NCBI GenBank assembly: GCA_031376455.1 | Contig: JANMDU010000093.1 | Location: 1 to 30,321 of the forward strand | DNA: 30,321 nucleotides | From: JANMDU01 sp031376455 | GTDB lineage: Bacteria; Pseudomonadota; Gammaproteobacteria; Burkholderiales; Burkholderiaceae_C | Direction of reading: 5' to 3' | Part shown: positions 1-8,188 of the stretch, in pieces | Layout: the number at the start of each line of letters is the position of its first letter | How positions within the stretch are numbered: the first letter of the stretch is position 1 | Position numbers and translations under genes: made by a program | Notes under the pieces: model-generated | What the model was told of the DNA's origin: nothing | Database searches by the model: none | The model's input: the letters and a program-made list of their open reading frames with translations, nothing else

Positions 1-211
1 CACTTTCTGCAAACAAATCCTCGCCTTTGACGTGAATGTTGCATTCAGCGCGCTGTCTTCGTTCTTTTTCTTTTTGCTTTTCCACGGTAAGCAGGACTTT
101 GATATCCACCACTTGGTCAAAATGCCGGGAGATTCGATCAATCTTGGCTGTAACGTAAGACCGCAACGCTGGGGTGACCTCGAGGTGATGTCCACTGATC
201 GTCAAGTTCAT
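1..211 (-). CDS. hpf: Ribosome hibernation promoting factor, HPF/RaiA family (partial)
   Basis: Reading the minus strand from the ATG at 211 gives a protein starting MNLTISGHHLEVTPALRSYV, followed by a segment rich in Lys, Glu and Arg and then CNIHVKGEDLFAES. This is the typical N-terminal beta-alpha-beta start of the HPF/RaiA family, which binds the 30S subunit in stationary phase and promotes inactive 70S or 100S ribosomes. Only the first 70 codons are inside the window; the rest lies beyond the left edge. A perfect Shine-Dalgarno AAGGAGG sits at 217-223, five bases before the ATG, which fixes the start. In many betaproteobacteria hpf follows rpoN. Here the gene upstream on the same strand is an MFS transporter ending at 347, so hpf probably has its own promoter in 224-346. 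Confidence 0.9.
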   Translation of the reverse strand, partial: MNLTISGHHLEVTPALRSYVTAKIDRISRHFDQVVDIKVLLTVEKQKEKERRQRAECNIHVKGEDLFAES

Positions 212-216
212 GAGTG

Positions 217-223
217 CCTCCTT
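217..223 (-). promoter_or_regulatory. Consensus Shine-Dalgarno of hpf
   Basis: AAGGAGG on the minus strand, five bases upstream of the hpf ATG at 211. It supports this start and suggests strong translation. Confidence 0.85.
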
Positions 224-346
224 GTGCTCTCGCTAGTGAAAAACTGCCTCCCTGCTGACTAGGCCAAGAAGCAGCGCCGAAATCGAACTACCTTGAAATC
301 ATCATGCGCCTATTTTTTTATCCGCGCAATCCTGCATTGCAACAAT

Positions 347-1603
347 TTACTTCGCCACTGGCGTCTGGCCAGATGCTGACCACTCCAAGCGCAATTTGCC
401 CACTAGCCAATACGTGATCAGAGATGCCGCCACACCCACGAGTGCATTGCCCCAATAATGCGTCACCCAGCCTTGCGCATCACGGCTGATGATCAAGCCC
501 CCGATAAACGCCGCCACGCTCATGCCCAGCGATTGCGCAGCGGAATTGAGCGCCATGAACGTACCCCTTTGCATCGGATTGCAGGCCGATGTGACGATGG
601 CCATGCCGGGGATCATGCGGCCACTCATGAACACAAAGAACAACATGCTGACAACCAGAATGCCATAGAAGCCTAGCGGCCCAGCCAATGTCATGCCTAC
701 GACGGGAAAGATGGTCAACAATGCCAAGGCGCGAAACACTTTCACCTTACCTAGTCGATCTGTCGCGCGCCCAATCCAGCGTGTTGTCAAAAGCGTCGCA
801 ATACCGCCTACGAGGTACACATAAGGCACTTCGCTCATCGTCATACGACCATTGGATGTGGTGTACATCGTGATGTAGGGAATCACCACGAAACCAACGA
901 ACATCATCAAAAAGGTGAACAACAGGGCTTTTTGGTGATCCCGGTTTAGTGCGGTATCGATGAGATTGGCCAACGGAGAGACTTTGCGTGCGGCCAACAA
1001 GTGCTCGCGCAGCGGCGGCAGCGTTTGCCACGCTAAAACAACCAACAAGCCACTGAATGCGGCAATTGCAAAAAACGGCACATGCCAATTGAAATGTGCG
1101 GCTAAAAACAAGCCCAGCGGCACGCCAGCCACCGTGGCAATTGAAAACGACGACATGACAATGCCCATCGCTTGCCCACGCCGCTCTGGAGGTATGACGT
1201 CACCGACAATCGTTTGCGAGAGTGCGGAGAGCACGCCGCCGAAAATGCCTGCTGTGACGCGCGCGGCCATGAGTGATTCATACGTGGGCGCGAGGCCGCA
1301 AGCAAGCGTGGCAAGTGCAAAGAGTCCGTAAAGGACGAGAAGTAGTTTTTTACGGCCAAATCGATCTACATAAAACGCAGCCAACAAACCGGATATTCCC
1401 GCTGAAAAGGTATAGGCGGAGACCAGCAGACCGAATTGCGCATCACTGATTTTGAAAATCTCTCTGAGCTGCGGCCCCAGCGGCATCATGATCATGAAAT
1501 CTAGGATGTGGGTGAATTGAACTCCGGCGAGGGTCAGAAGCAGCCAAAATTCGCGGCGGGAGGACAGAACTGAGTCGATGCTTGTAGAGGCTGTGTTTGT
1601 CAT
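347..1603 (-). CDS. MFS transporter, DHA1-like
   Basis: A 418-residue integral membrane protein with about twelve hydrophobic segments. It has the classic MFS loop motif between TM2 and TM3 (DRFGRKK) and the second repeat after TM4 (PPERRGQAMGI), which place it among DHA1-type drug or metabolite/proton antiporters. The substrate cannot be read from sequence. The reading frame is open up to 1726, but I place the start at the ATG at 1603 (MTNTASTSIDSV). The upstream extension is polar and would overlap the divergent patatin-like gene starting at 1638. That leaves 34 bp between the two divergent starts, so their promoters must overlap each other or lie inside the neighbouring coding region. Length and ends look intact. 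Confidence 0.88.
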   Translation of the reverse strand: MTNTASTSIDSVLSSRREFWLLLTLAGVQFTHILDFMIMMPLGPQLREIFKISDAQFGLLVSAYTFSAGISGLLAAFYVDRFGRKKLLLVLYGLFALATLACGLAPTYESLMAARVTAGIFGGVLSALSQTIVGDVIPPERRGQAMGIVMSSFSIATVAGVPLGLFLAAHFNWHVPFFAIAAFSGLLVVLAWQTLPPLREHLLAARKVSPLANLIDTALNRDHQKALLFTFLMMFVGFVVIPYITMYTTSNGRMTMSEVPYVYLVGGIATLLTTRWIGRATDRLGKVKVFRALALLTIFPVVGMTLAGPLGFYGILVVSMLFFVFMSGRMIPGMAIVTSACNPMQRGTFMALNSAAQSLGMSVAAFIGGLIISRDAQGWVTHYWGNALVGVAASLITYWLVGKLRLEWSASGQTPVAK

Positions 1604-1637
1604 GTAAATTGCAGATTGTTCGTTTGACTTTACCCCA

Positions 1638-2852
1638 ATGACAATTTCCACACTGATACACGCCGGATTAGTGCGACCATCCAAACCGCGCATTGCGCTG
1701 GTACTCATGGGCGGTGGCGCTCGCACGGCCTATCAGGCGGGCGTGCTCAAAGCGCTGGCCAGCATGCTGGATATGCAAGGACCATCTGAGAGCTCGGCGC
1801 GCCCTTTTCCGTTTCAAATTTTGGTCGGTACGTCAGCGGGGGCATTGAATGCAAGTTTTTTAGCCTCACGCGCCAACTCCGGTCTCGCCGCGTTTGAATC
1901 GCTCGCGCAGTTTTGGCAAGGCTTGCGCAGCGATCATGTTTACAACATGGATTTACCGCAGTGGATGCGCTTTTCCCGCATTGCAACGGGTTGGAAACTG
2001 TCTTACCAATTGCGCCATACCGGTGCTTTACTGAGCAACATGCCCTTGGTCAACACTTTGCACCAAGCGATTTCGCTGCCCGGTATTGACGATGCCCTGA
2101 TCTCTGGCAGTTTGCATGCATTGGCCGTGACGGCCTCCAGCTACACCACTGGTGTGCATTGGACATTTTGCCAAGTGGCTCGGGAGGCCAAACATAAGCC
2201 TTGGATGCGCCCAGGCAGGCATGCAGACTTTCAGCCCATCACGATTGAGCATTTGATGGCCTCCAGCGCTATTCCCTTGATTTTCCCCGCCACGCCACTT
2301 TGGGCGGGCGAACACACTGAGTATTTTGGCGATGGCTCGATGCGACAAACCTCGCCGCTGTCGCCCGCTTTGCATCTGGGAGCACACAAAATCTTGGTGA
2401 TCGGCGTGGGGCAACCTGAACGCAGCGGGTTTGGAGGTTCAACATCAGATGGCGCAGCGCCCAATGTGAGCGGCGTGCTTGGACATGCGTTGGCAAGTGT
2501 CTTTCACGACACATTGCGCGGCGATGTCGAGCAAGCGCTTCGAATGAATGAAACACTCGATCAACTACCGCCTGCCGTTGCAGCTGTGCTGCCCTATGGC
2601 CGAATTGACATCATGAGCATGCAGCCCAGCGAATCGCTGGATCAGCTCGCCCTTGAGCATGCTCATGCCTTGCCCGATGCAGTGCGTCGCTCTCTGCGAG
2701 CGCTTGCAGGCAACACGCAGGCTGGCAGCGCAAGCGCCAGCTTGGCCAGCTATTTGCTCTTTGAGCCTGAATTTACACAACCTTTGATGGCGCTCGGCGA
2801 GAGGGATACTTATCGCCAAAAAGACAAACTTCTGTCGTTTTTAGCCGCTTGA
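1638..2852 (+). CDS. Patatin-like phospholipase
   Basis: A 404-residue cytoplasmic protein with the features of bacterial patatin-like acyl hydrolases. The oxyanion-hole loop MGGGARTAYQAG is near residues 24-35, the nucleophile elbow GTSAG is around residue 64, and the second catalytic residue lies in the DGS motif (YFGDGSMRQ) around residue 232. The Ser-Asp dyad is therefore complete and the enzyme is predicted to be active on membrane phospholipids or other acyl esters. The C-terminal 130 residues are less conserved and Ala-rich. No signal peptide is evident. It is divergent from the MFS gene with only 34 bp between starts. No clear ribosome binding site precedes the ATG, so the start is likely but not proven. 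It converges with the gene at 2879-3937. Confidence 0.9.
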   Translation: MTISTLIHAGLVRPSKPRIALVLMGGGARTAYQAGVLKALASMLDMQGPSESSARPFPFQILVGTSAGALNASFLASRANSGLAAFESLAQFWQGLRSDHVYNMDLPQWMRFSRIATGWKLSYQLRHTGALLSNMPLVNTLHQAISLPGIDDALISGSLHALAVTASSYTTGVHWTFCQVAREAKHKPWMRPGRHADFQPITIEHLMASSAIPLIFPATPLWAGEHTEYFGDGSMRQTSPLSPALHLGAHKILVIGVGQPERSGFGGSTSDGAAPNVSGVLGHALASVFHDTLRGDVEQALRMNETLDQLPPAVAAVLPYGRIDIMSMQPSESLDQLALEHAHALPDAVRRSLRALAGNTQAGSASASLASYLLFEPEFTQPLMALGERDTYRQKDKLLSFLAA

Positions 2853-2878
2853 TCTGAGCCGAGGCAAGCGCCGCGTCG

Positions 2879-3937
2879 CTATGCGTTAAGCGGCATTTTT
2901 CCAGAAACACGCGCCCAGAGCTTGCTCATCTGTTTCAGAAAGCTATTTTGTGTGCGTGATTTGGGCTGAATAGCCCGTACCAAGGCTAGGCAAGTCAGCG
3001 CGCGCATGAGCGAGGCTCGCGTCATGCGCAGGCTGCTCTGCAGCTCTGCTGCGGTTCGCGCGCGCGTGTCCAAGGTGCGCAAAATCGCCACGCAATGATC
3101 GCCCAGAGCAGCTTCTTTAAGATGCGGCGCACGGCGGTGCGTAAGCGGCTCGATCAAAAAGTTTGTTGGCAGAATTTGATCCAGTAATGCCTCGGGGCAG
3201 CGCTTGGCGAATTCCCATAATGCGGCTTCTAGCTGAAAGACGTGGAAATGCTCTGCTGCAAAGCCTCCCGTACGCGGCATCGGCACGATATCTGCATCCA
3301 TCATGCGCTCGACGCTGCAGCCCTCTTGAAGAAAAAACTGCCACCGCACCGCATCAACCACGCCCACAAGACGCCCCGCCTCAATCGCATGCAAGCGATG
3401 CGTTGGCCACTTGATGCGTTGCGCCCAAGCCAACGAACCTACCGTGTACAGCATGCGAGCACCTACCAAATCGTCGAGCATCTTCTCTAAACCACGCTCC
3501 ATCTCGCGCAGCGCATCAGGAAAACTTAAGTGGGCAAGTTCGTCATCGTCAAGCCCTGCGGTGTCAACTTCCTTGCCCAAAACAATCACCGGACGACCCC
3601 GATGCCAGCCATGCGCATCGAGGCTGAGTTTACGTGTGCCGCTCAAGCTAAACGATGTCCCGCTGGCGCTGGCACTGGCACTGGGCACGGCTGACCGTGT
3701 CCATGCAGGCTTCGTGCTGGACACCGGCATCGTATCCGCAGCGGTGTTTTCCACCAAACAGAAGCTGTGTACCAAATAGGCATCGGCAGCTACACCGGGC
3801 GGCGCCATGCGCCAGCGTACAGCTGATCGCAAACGCTTCGCAGCTTCCATCAATCGCATAGCATCCCCAGCGGCGATGCCGATAGGCCTTATGAAAATGA
3901 TGGGACTTGCGTCTCCATGTCGAGCTTGTTCAGACAT
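2879..3937 (-). CDS. Unrecognised protein with winged-helix-like C-terminus
   Basis: A 352-residue protein that I do not recognise. Roughly residues 80-95 are low-complexity Ser/Ala repeats (SASASASG), encoded by a short GC-rich tandem repeat near 3660-3690. The middle is rich in acidic and hydrophobic helices. Residues 280-325 (CVAILRTLDTRARTAAELQ, then SLRMTRASLMRALTCL) resemble a winged helix-turn-helix fold, so a regulatory role is possible but unproven. There is no signal peptide or membrane segment. It converges with the patatin-like gene, with 26 bp between stops. The frame is intact over 1 kb with coding-like codon use, which supports a real gene; the ATG at 3937 is the first in frame. 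Confidence 0.65.
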   Translation of the reverse strand: MSEQARHGDASPIIFIRPIGIAAGDAMRLMEAAKRLRSAVRWRMAPPGVAADAYLVHSFCLVENTAADTMPVSSTKPAWTRSAVPSASASASGTSFSLSGTRKLSLDAHGWHRGRPVIVLGKEVDTAGLDDDELAHLSFPDALREMERGLEKMLDDLVGARMLYTVGSLAWAQRIKWPTHRLHAIEAGRLVGVVDAVRWQFFLQEGCSVERMMDADIVPMPRTGGFAAEHFHVFQLEAALWEFAKRCPEALLDQILPTNFLIEPLTHRRAPHLKEAALGDHCVAILRTLDTRARTAAELQSSLRMTRASLMRALTCLALVRAIQPKSRTQNSFLKQMSKLWARVSGKMPLNA

Positions 3938-4091
3938 TCACTGTTACCAAAGATTTTTTGTATTGACCGTGATGTTATGCAACCCGATCGCAAATGGCAT
4001 GGATACTCATCAAGTTAAACGATCTTTTCAAGGCTTTGCACCAAATACAAAGCGCTCGCGCAGTGTATCCGCCACATGGCTGAGTAATAAA

Positions 4092-4562
4092 TCACACCGC
4101 CAATCGGGTGCTCTCTTTGACCTCTTCCATCACGGCATAAGTACGCGTCTCGCGCACGCCAGGCAAAGCCCAGAGCACGCGCCCTGCGAATTCGCGATAT
4201 GCGCCCATATCTTGCACACGCAGCTTGAGCAGGTAGTCAAACCCGCCCGCCACTAAATGGCACTCCATGATCTCATCATGCACCTGCACGGCGGCCTTGA
4301 ACGCATCAAACACATTCGCTGTGGTGCGATCAAGCAACACCTCCACAAACACCGCCATACCGCGTCCTAATTTTGCCGGGTTGAGCTTGGCTTCATAGCC
4401 CACGATAAAACCCTCGCTTTGCAGGCGCTGCGTGCGGGCATGGACGGCTGTGGCAGACAAGCCGATACTTTCGGCGAGCTTTAAATTGCTGATGCGGCCG
4501 TCACGTTGCAAAACTTGCAGGATTTTGCGGTCAACCTTGTCGATTTCACTACTATCTTCCAT
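4092..4562 (-). CDS. Lrp/AsnC family regulator, probable proline-catabolism regulator
   Basis: A 156-residue protein with an N-terminal helix-turn-helix (IDKVDRKILQVLQRDGRISN, then LAESIGLSATAVHARTQRL) and a C-terminal RAM effector domain, with VAGGFDYLLKLRVQDMGAY in the usual place. This is the full length of the Lrp/AsnC family. It is divergent from putA across 97 bp of AT-rich DNA. The PutA encoded here has no N-terminal ribbon-helix-helix domain, so it cannot repress its own gene. In such species an Lrp-type activator (PutR or BkdR-like) responding to proline usually controls putA, and that is the inferred role here. A GGAGGA sequence about eleven bases upstream of the ATG fits as ribosome binding site. 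Confidence 0.92.
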   Translation of the reverse strand: MEDSSEIDKVDRKILQVLQRDGRISNLKLAESIGLSATAVHARTQRLQSEGFIVGYEAKLNPAKLGRGMAVFVEVLLDRTTANVFDAFKAAVQVHDEIMECHLVAGGFDYLLKLRVQDMGAYREFAGRVLWALPGVRETRTYAVMEEVKESTRLAV

Positions 4563-4596
4563 TTTTTAGAGATTCCTCCATTGAAAATCCGTAATT

Positions 4597-4643
4597 TAGT
4601 GATTAATTTATCTTAAATCAAGAAATAATTTAATCATTCACTA
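4597..4643. promoter_or_regulatory. AT-rich dyad in the lrp-putA divergent promoter, probable Lrp-type operator
   Basis: Two arms face each other: TAGTGATTAATTTAT at 4597-4611 and, read on the other strand from 4643, TAGTGAATGATTAAATTATTT. They match apart from a 3-base insertion and a few changes. Lrp-family proteins bind degenerate AT-rich dyads of this type. Its position midway between the two starts suggests joint control of the regulator and putA. The operator role is inferred. Confidence 0.55.
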
Positions 4644-4659
4644 TTTTGTTGCTGTCGTC

Positions 4660-7600
4660 ATGAATTTCTCTCTGCCCAATCGCCTGCCTACCGCATATCG
4701 CCCAGAAGCCGAGCTTGTCTCTGCACGTTTGCTCGCCTTAGAAGGCGCCACATCGGGTCATTTGGATTGGGCGGCGGCGGCGCGCCAAGCCGCGCCATGG
4801 GTGCAGGCGGTGCGTGAGAATCCGCCGCCGTTTTGGGCCATGGAGTCTCTGCTGCGCGAATACCCGCTTTCATCCAACGAGGGCTTGGCTTTGATGCGGC
4901 TGGCAGAAGCTTTGCTGCGGATTCCAGATGTAGATACAGCCATTGCGCTGACGGCTGATCAGCTCTCGCGGGCGGATTTTGAGGGCGCTGGCCATGCAGC
5001 CGCGAACGCTAGGTCGCCTTCGTCTCTTTCTCGGCTATCGAGTGCTGCGATATCGTTGAGTAAGCATTTTTTACCCGATTCAGATTCAAACATGCAGCCA
5101 GGTCTGCTTGCCAAGCTCGGCGCGAAAACCGTCGTCACCGCTACGCTGCGCGCGGTACAACTTTTAGGTAAACAATTCGTACTCGGGCAAACGATGGAGG
5201 AAGCACTGGATGTGGCGCGCGCAGAGCGAAAAAAACGGCGTCAGACGCTCGCCGGGCCGCCCCAAGAGCGGCTGCACCCCCTCGGGGGGCTAGGCGAAGC
5301 CTGGAATGGGGGCCCTTTCTTCAGTTTCGACATGCTGGGCGAGGGAGCGCGCACGCAGCATGATGCCGATGCTTACTTTGCCAGTTACGAAAATGCTATT
5401 AAATCTATAGCACTTTGCGCAAATTCTATGCCGGCGAATGGCCAAAAAGGCTTAAAAAATACGGCTCAAACGGGTGATGGCATCTCCATCAAGCTCTCCG
5501 CGCTGCATCCGCGCTTCGAATGGACGCAGCATGATCGCGTGATGCAGGAGCTTGTGCCGCGCGTGTGGCAACTGTGCGAGCTCGCAGCCCTTGCCGACAT
5601 GAATTTGACGGTAGATGCAGAAGAAGTTGATCGCTTGGAGCTCTCGCTGAACGTTTTTGAAGCGCTTGTGCAAAAAATTGCGGCGCACTATCCGCAATGG
5701 GGCGGCTTCGGCTTGGCCTTGCAGTCTTATCAAACTCGCGCGGTGGAGTTGGTTGAAGAGGTCTCTCGCGTCGCGCGAAAGCATCATGTCAAGCTCATGT
5801 GTCGTCTTGTCAAAGGCGCGTATTGGGATGCCGAGATCAAGCGCGCGCAGGAGCTGGGCTTAGCGCATTACCCGGTATTTACGCATAAACATCACACCGA
5901 TGTGAGCTATCTGGCCTGCGCTGCGGCGATGCTCGCTGCAAAAGACGTGATCTATCCGCAATTCGCTACACATAATGCCGCGACGATTGCCGCGATCATG
6001 CAGCTCGCCTCAAAGCATGGCGCGCCATTTGAATTGCAACGCTTGCATGGCATGGGTGAAGGCATTTACCGCGAGGTTTTGAAGAATCCGCTCATTCGCG
6101 TGCGGATCTACGCGCCCGTGGGCGCACATCGCGATTTGCTGGCTTACCTTGTGCGCCGCTTGTTAGAAAACGGTGCAAATTCATCTTTCGTTCATCAACT
6201 GACCGATGAGGCGGTGCGCATGGATGAGCTGCTCGCCTCGCCGCTGCATTTGTCGGCCCAGCAGAGCTTGCCGCCGCCGCCCAATCTGTTTGGAAAACTC
6301 GGGCCTCTATCGCGTAAAAACAGCGCTGGCTTGGATTTGGCCGACGAGACACATCGCTCGCCCTTGTTCTCAAAGTATGCAACCGTCCAAGTGCCATTGA
6401 CACCTATTTTTGAGGTAAAAGAGGCACTTAGCAGGCATAAAATAAGCGCAGAGTGCTATCAAATATGGAGCAATCAGTCTGTACAACAACGCGCGGCTAT
6501 TCTGCAAAAAGCCGCTGATTCGCTTGAGGCGCAAATGCCTCGGTTCTGCGCCCTGCTCGTGAAAGAAGCATGCAAGACTTGGGGCGATGCGGTGGCTGAA
6601 GTGCGCGAAGCTGTGGATTTTTTGCGCTATTACGCCTTGGAAGCGGAGCGCGTGATGCAGCCCATTTCAATGCCATCGCCCACGGGGGAAACCAATCAAC
6701 TCAGACTCAAACCACGCGGCGTCTGGGTCTGCATCAGCCCGTGGAATTTCCCGCTCGCTATCTTTCTCGGCCAAGTCGCCGCTGCGCTGGCCACAGGCAA
6801 CACCGTGCTGGCCAAGCCCGCTGAGCAAACGCCCCTCGTTGCTATTGAAGCTGCCAAACTCTTGCACGAAGCCGGCGTACCAGTAGGCGTATTGCAAGTG
6901 CTGCATGGCCCGGGCGAGACCGTCGGTGCTGCGCTGGTTGCTCTTCCAAACATAGCAGGCGTGGTCTTCACCGGCTCAACCCAAGTCGCCCGGGTGATCA
7001 ACCGCGCACTGGCCGCCAAAGACGGCCCAATCACGCCAATGATTGCCGAAACAGGCGGCATCAACGCGATGCTGGTCGATAGCAGCGCCCTGCCCGAGCA
7101 AGTGGCGGACGCGGTCATTCAGAGCGCCTTCAAAAGCGCTGGCCAGCGCTGCTCTGCGCTGCGCTTGCTTTGTGTGCATGAGGCAATAGCCGATGGAGTC
7201 ATCAAAATGCTGCATGGCGCGGCCAGCGAACTGCGCTGCGGCGATCCCGCTCAACCCAGCACGGATGTTGGCCCACTGATTGACCAAGCAGCATTCACCA
7301 ACATCCAAAAGCACTTGGCGCAGCCCATTTATAAGAAAAAACAGCAGTTTGCCGGCATAGAATCTGCGCAGAACGCTATTGATTCAATAGCGAACTTGTT
7401 GCCGCCGCAGATCGTGGAGATCAGCCGAATCAACGATCTCCGCCAAGAAGTCTTCGCCCCCGTGCTACACATTTACCGCTACTTGGGCGACGCGCAAAGC
7501 GTCATAGAGCAGATTAACGATATGGGCTACGGCTTAACGCTAGGCATTCAAACCCGCATCGATTCCAGAGCAGAGCAGCTCGCCGCAGCAGCGCACATCG

Positions 7601-7812
7601 GCAATGTGTACATCAACCGCAACATGATCGGTGCCGTCGTTGGGGTGCAGCCCTTCGGTGGCGAAGGCTTGAGTGGTACCGGCCCCAAAGCCGGCGGCCC
7701 GCATTATTTGTATCGCTTTTGCGCTGAGCAAACTGTCACAGTCAACACAGCAGCAGCAGGAGGCAATGCGGCCTTGCTCACAGGGACGGCAACCATCGCC
7801 GCGCGACAATAA
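4660..7812 (+). CDS. putA: Bifunctional proline dehydrogenase / delta-1-pyrroline-5-carboxylate dehydrogenase PutA
   Basis: A 1050-residue enzyme that oxidises proline to glutamate in two steps and passes electrons to quinone through FAD. The PRODH barrel is recognised by FDMLGEGARTQ, KLSALHPR, CRLVKGAYWD, ATHNAATIA, and YAPVGAHRDLLAYLVRR. The aldehyde dehydrogenase half shows PWNFPLAIFLGQ, Glu797 in ETGG, the catalytic Cys831 in GQRCSALR, and PFGGEGLSGTGPKAGGP. The N-terminal DNA-binding domain of E. coli PutA is absent, so this is the short, non-regulatory type. It contains four in-frame repeat insertions: a GC-rich repeat near residues 199-218, and 65-bp repeat copies at residues 246-267, 583-604 and 890-911. 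Each falls in a loop or linker between conserved motifs, and all catalytic motifs remain intact. No clear ribosome binding site precedes the ATG. Confidence 0.97.
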   Translation: MNFSLPNRLPTAYRPEAELVSARLLALEGATSGHLDWAAAARQAAPWVQAVRENPPPFWAMESLLREYPLSSNEGLALMRLAEALLRIPDVDTAIALTADQLSRADFEGAGHAAANARSPSSLSRLSSAAISLSKHFLPDSDSNMQPGLLAKLGAKTVVTATLRAVQLLGKQFVLGQTMEEALDVARAERKKRRQTLAGPPQERLHPLGGLGEAWNGGPFFSFDMLGEGARTQHDADAYFASYENAIKSIALCANSMPANGQKGLKNTAQTGDGISIKLSALHPRFEWTQHDRVMQELVPRVWQLCELAALADMNLTVDAEEVDRLELSLNVFEALVQKIAAHYPQWGGFGLALQSYQTRAVELVEEVSRVARKHHVKLMCRLVKGAYWDAEIKRAQELGLAHYPVFTHKHHTDVSYLACAAAMLAAKDVIYPQFATHNAATIAAIMQLASKHGAPFELQRLHGMGEGIYREVLKNPLIRVRIYAPVGAHRDLLAYLVRRLLENGANSSFVHQLTDEAVRMDELLASPLHLSAQQSLPPPPNLFGKLGPLSRKNSAGLDLADETHRSPLFSKYATVQVPLTPIFEVKEALSRHKISAECYQIWSNQSVQQRAAILQKAADSLEAQMPRFCALLVKEACKTWGDAVAEVREAVDFLRYYALEAERVMQPISMPSPTGETNQLRLKPRGVWVCISPWNFPLAIFLGQVAAALATGNTVLAKPAEQTPLVAIEAAKLLHEAGVPVGVLQVLHGPGETVGAALVALPNIAGVVFTGSTQVARVINRALAAKDGPITPMIAETGGINAMLVDSSALPEQVADAVIQSAFKSAGQRCSALRLLCVHEAIADGVIKMLHGAASELRCGDPAQPSTDVGPLIDQAAFTNIQKHLAQPIYKKKQQFAGIESAQNAIDSIANLLPPQIVEISRINDLRQEVFAPVLHIYRYLGDAQSVIEQINDMGYGLTLGIQTRIDSRAEQLAAAAHIGNVYINRNMIGAVVGVQPFGGEGLSGTGPKAGGPHYLYRFCAEQTVTVNTAAAGGNAALLTGTATIAARQ
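5254..5313 (+). repeat. GC-rich dispersed repeat inserted in frame in putA
   Basis: About 60 bp with the pattern GGGCCGCCCCAAG, then CCCCCTCGGGGGGC, then a tail ending GGGGGCCC. From memory this closely resembles a very common GC-rich intergenic repeat of Comamonadaceae genomes. Here it encodes PutA residues about 199-218 (AGPPQERLHPLGGLGEAWNG), just before the conserved FDMLGE motif, where related enzymes have a short turn. It is seen only once in this window, and its family assignment needs a genome search. Confidence 0.6.
5395..5459 (+). repeat. 65-bp dispersed repeat, copy A (in putA, sense)
   Basis: Starts with the near-palindrome GCTATTAAATCTATAGC, followed by ACTTTGCGCAAATTCTATG, CCGGC and an A-rich tail. 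It encodes PutA residues 246-267 (including SIALCANSMPANGQKGLK), between the conserved FDMLGE and KLSALHPR motifs. It aligns without gaps to the copy at 16893-16957. Confidence 0.85.
6407..6471 (-). repeat. 65-bp dispersed repeat, copy H (in putA, antisense)
   Basis: Read on the minus strand this is GCTCCATATTTGATAGC, ACTCTGCGCTTATTTTATG and a tail, matching the family without gaps. It encodes PutA residues 583-604 (RHKISAECYQIWSN) in the linker between the two enzyme domains. It uses a different reading register from the other antisense in-frame copies. Confidence 0.75.
7327..7391 (-). repeat. 65-bp dispersed repeat, copy G (in putA, antisense)
   Basis: The 5' end on the minus strand is a perfect palindrome, GCTATTGAATCAATAGC. 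It continues GTTCTGCGCAGATTCTATG and CCGGC, then a T-rich tail. It encodes PutA residues 890-911 (FAGIESAQNAIDSIAN), in a surface loop of the aldehyde dehydrogenase half between IQKHL and VEISRIND. Confidence 0.88.
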
Positions 7813-7825
7813 CCTCAAAAAGCCG

Positions 7826-8149
7826 TCAAGCCTTCTTCGTCCAAGCGCTGCACCAGCCCTTGCCAGCCACAAGCTTGTTACCAAAGGCCGCGCAGGGTGC
7901 TGAGCTGTCTGAAGCTTGGCCTTGGAACAAGACGCAGCCTGAGCAGCTTTGGCCTGTGGCGTAATTCGGATATTTTTTCGTATCCGTTTTGCTGCCGTCA
8001 GCGCTGTAGCCTAAAGCAACAGCTTGCGGATCAGCTTCCATCACGGCGGAAGGCGCTTGCGCTTGAGCTACAGTCGCTGCGAACGCACAAACGCTCGCCA
8101 GTGACTGCAGGGCGAAGACTCTGCGTGCTAGGGTCATACTTTTGTCCAT
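7826..8149 (-). CDS. High-potential iron-sulfur protein (HiPIP)
   Basis: A 107-residue exported protein. Residues 5-32 form a signal peptide with an arginine pair (MTLARRVFALQS), consistent with Tat export of a folded cofactor protein. The mature part carries the four [4Fe-4S] ligands in HiPIP spacing: Cys69 and Cys72 in CSGC, Cys86 and Cys100, the last in the family signature GKGWCSAW. HiPIPs are small periplasmic electron carriers. The gene starts 39 bp downstream of the catalase-related gene on the same strand, so the two are probably co-transcribed and may form a periplasmic redox pair. An ATG four codons downstream (8137) is an alternative start. Confidence 0.93.
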   Translation of the reverse strand: MDKSMTLARRVFALQSLASVCAFAATVAQAQAPSAVMEADPQAVALGYSADGSKTDTKKYPNYATGQSCSGCVLFQGQASDSSAPCAAFGNKLVAGKGWCSAWTKKA

Positions 8150-8188
8150 GTCATGCTCGATGTTATTGCTGCGTGTTGTTGCTGAGTG

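Noticed and set aside
32..262. A 76-codon open frame on the plus strand at the left edge
   Set aside because: It is antisense to the clear hpf start on the minus strand.
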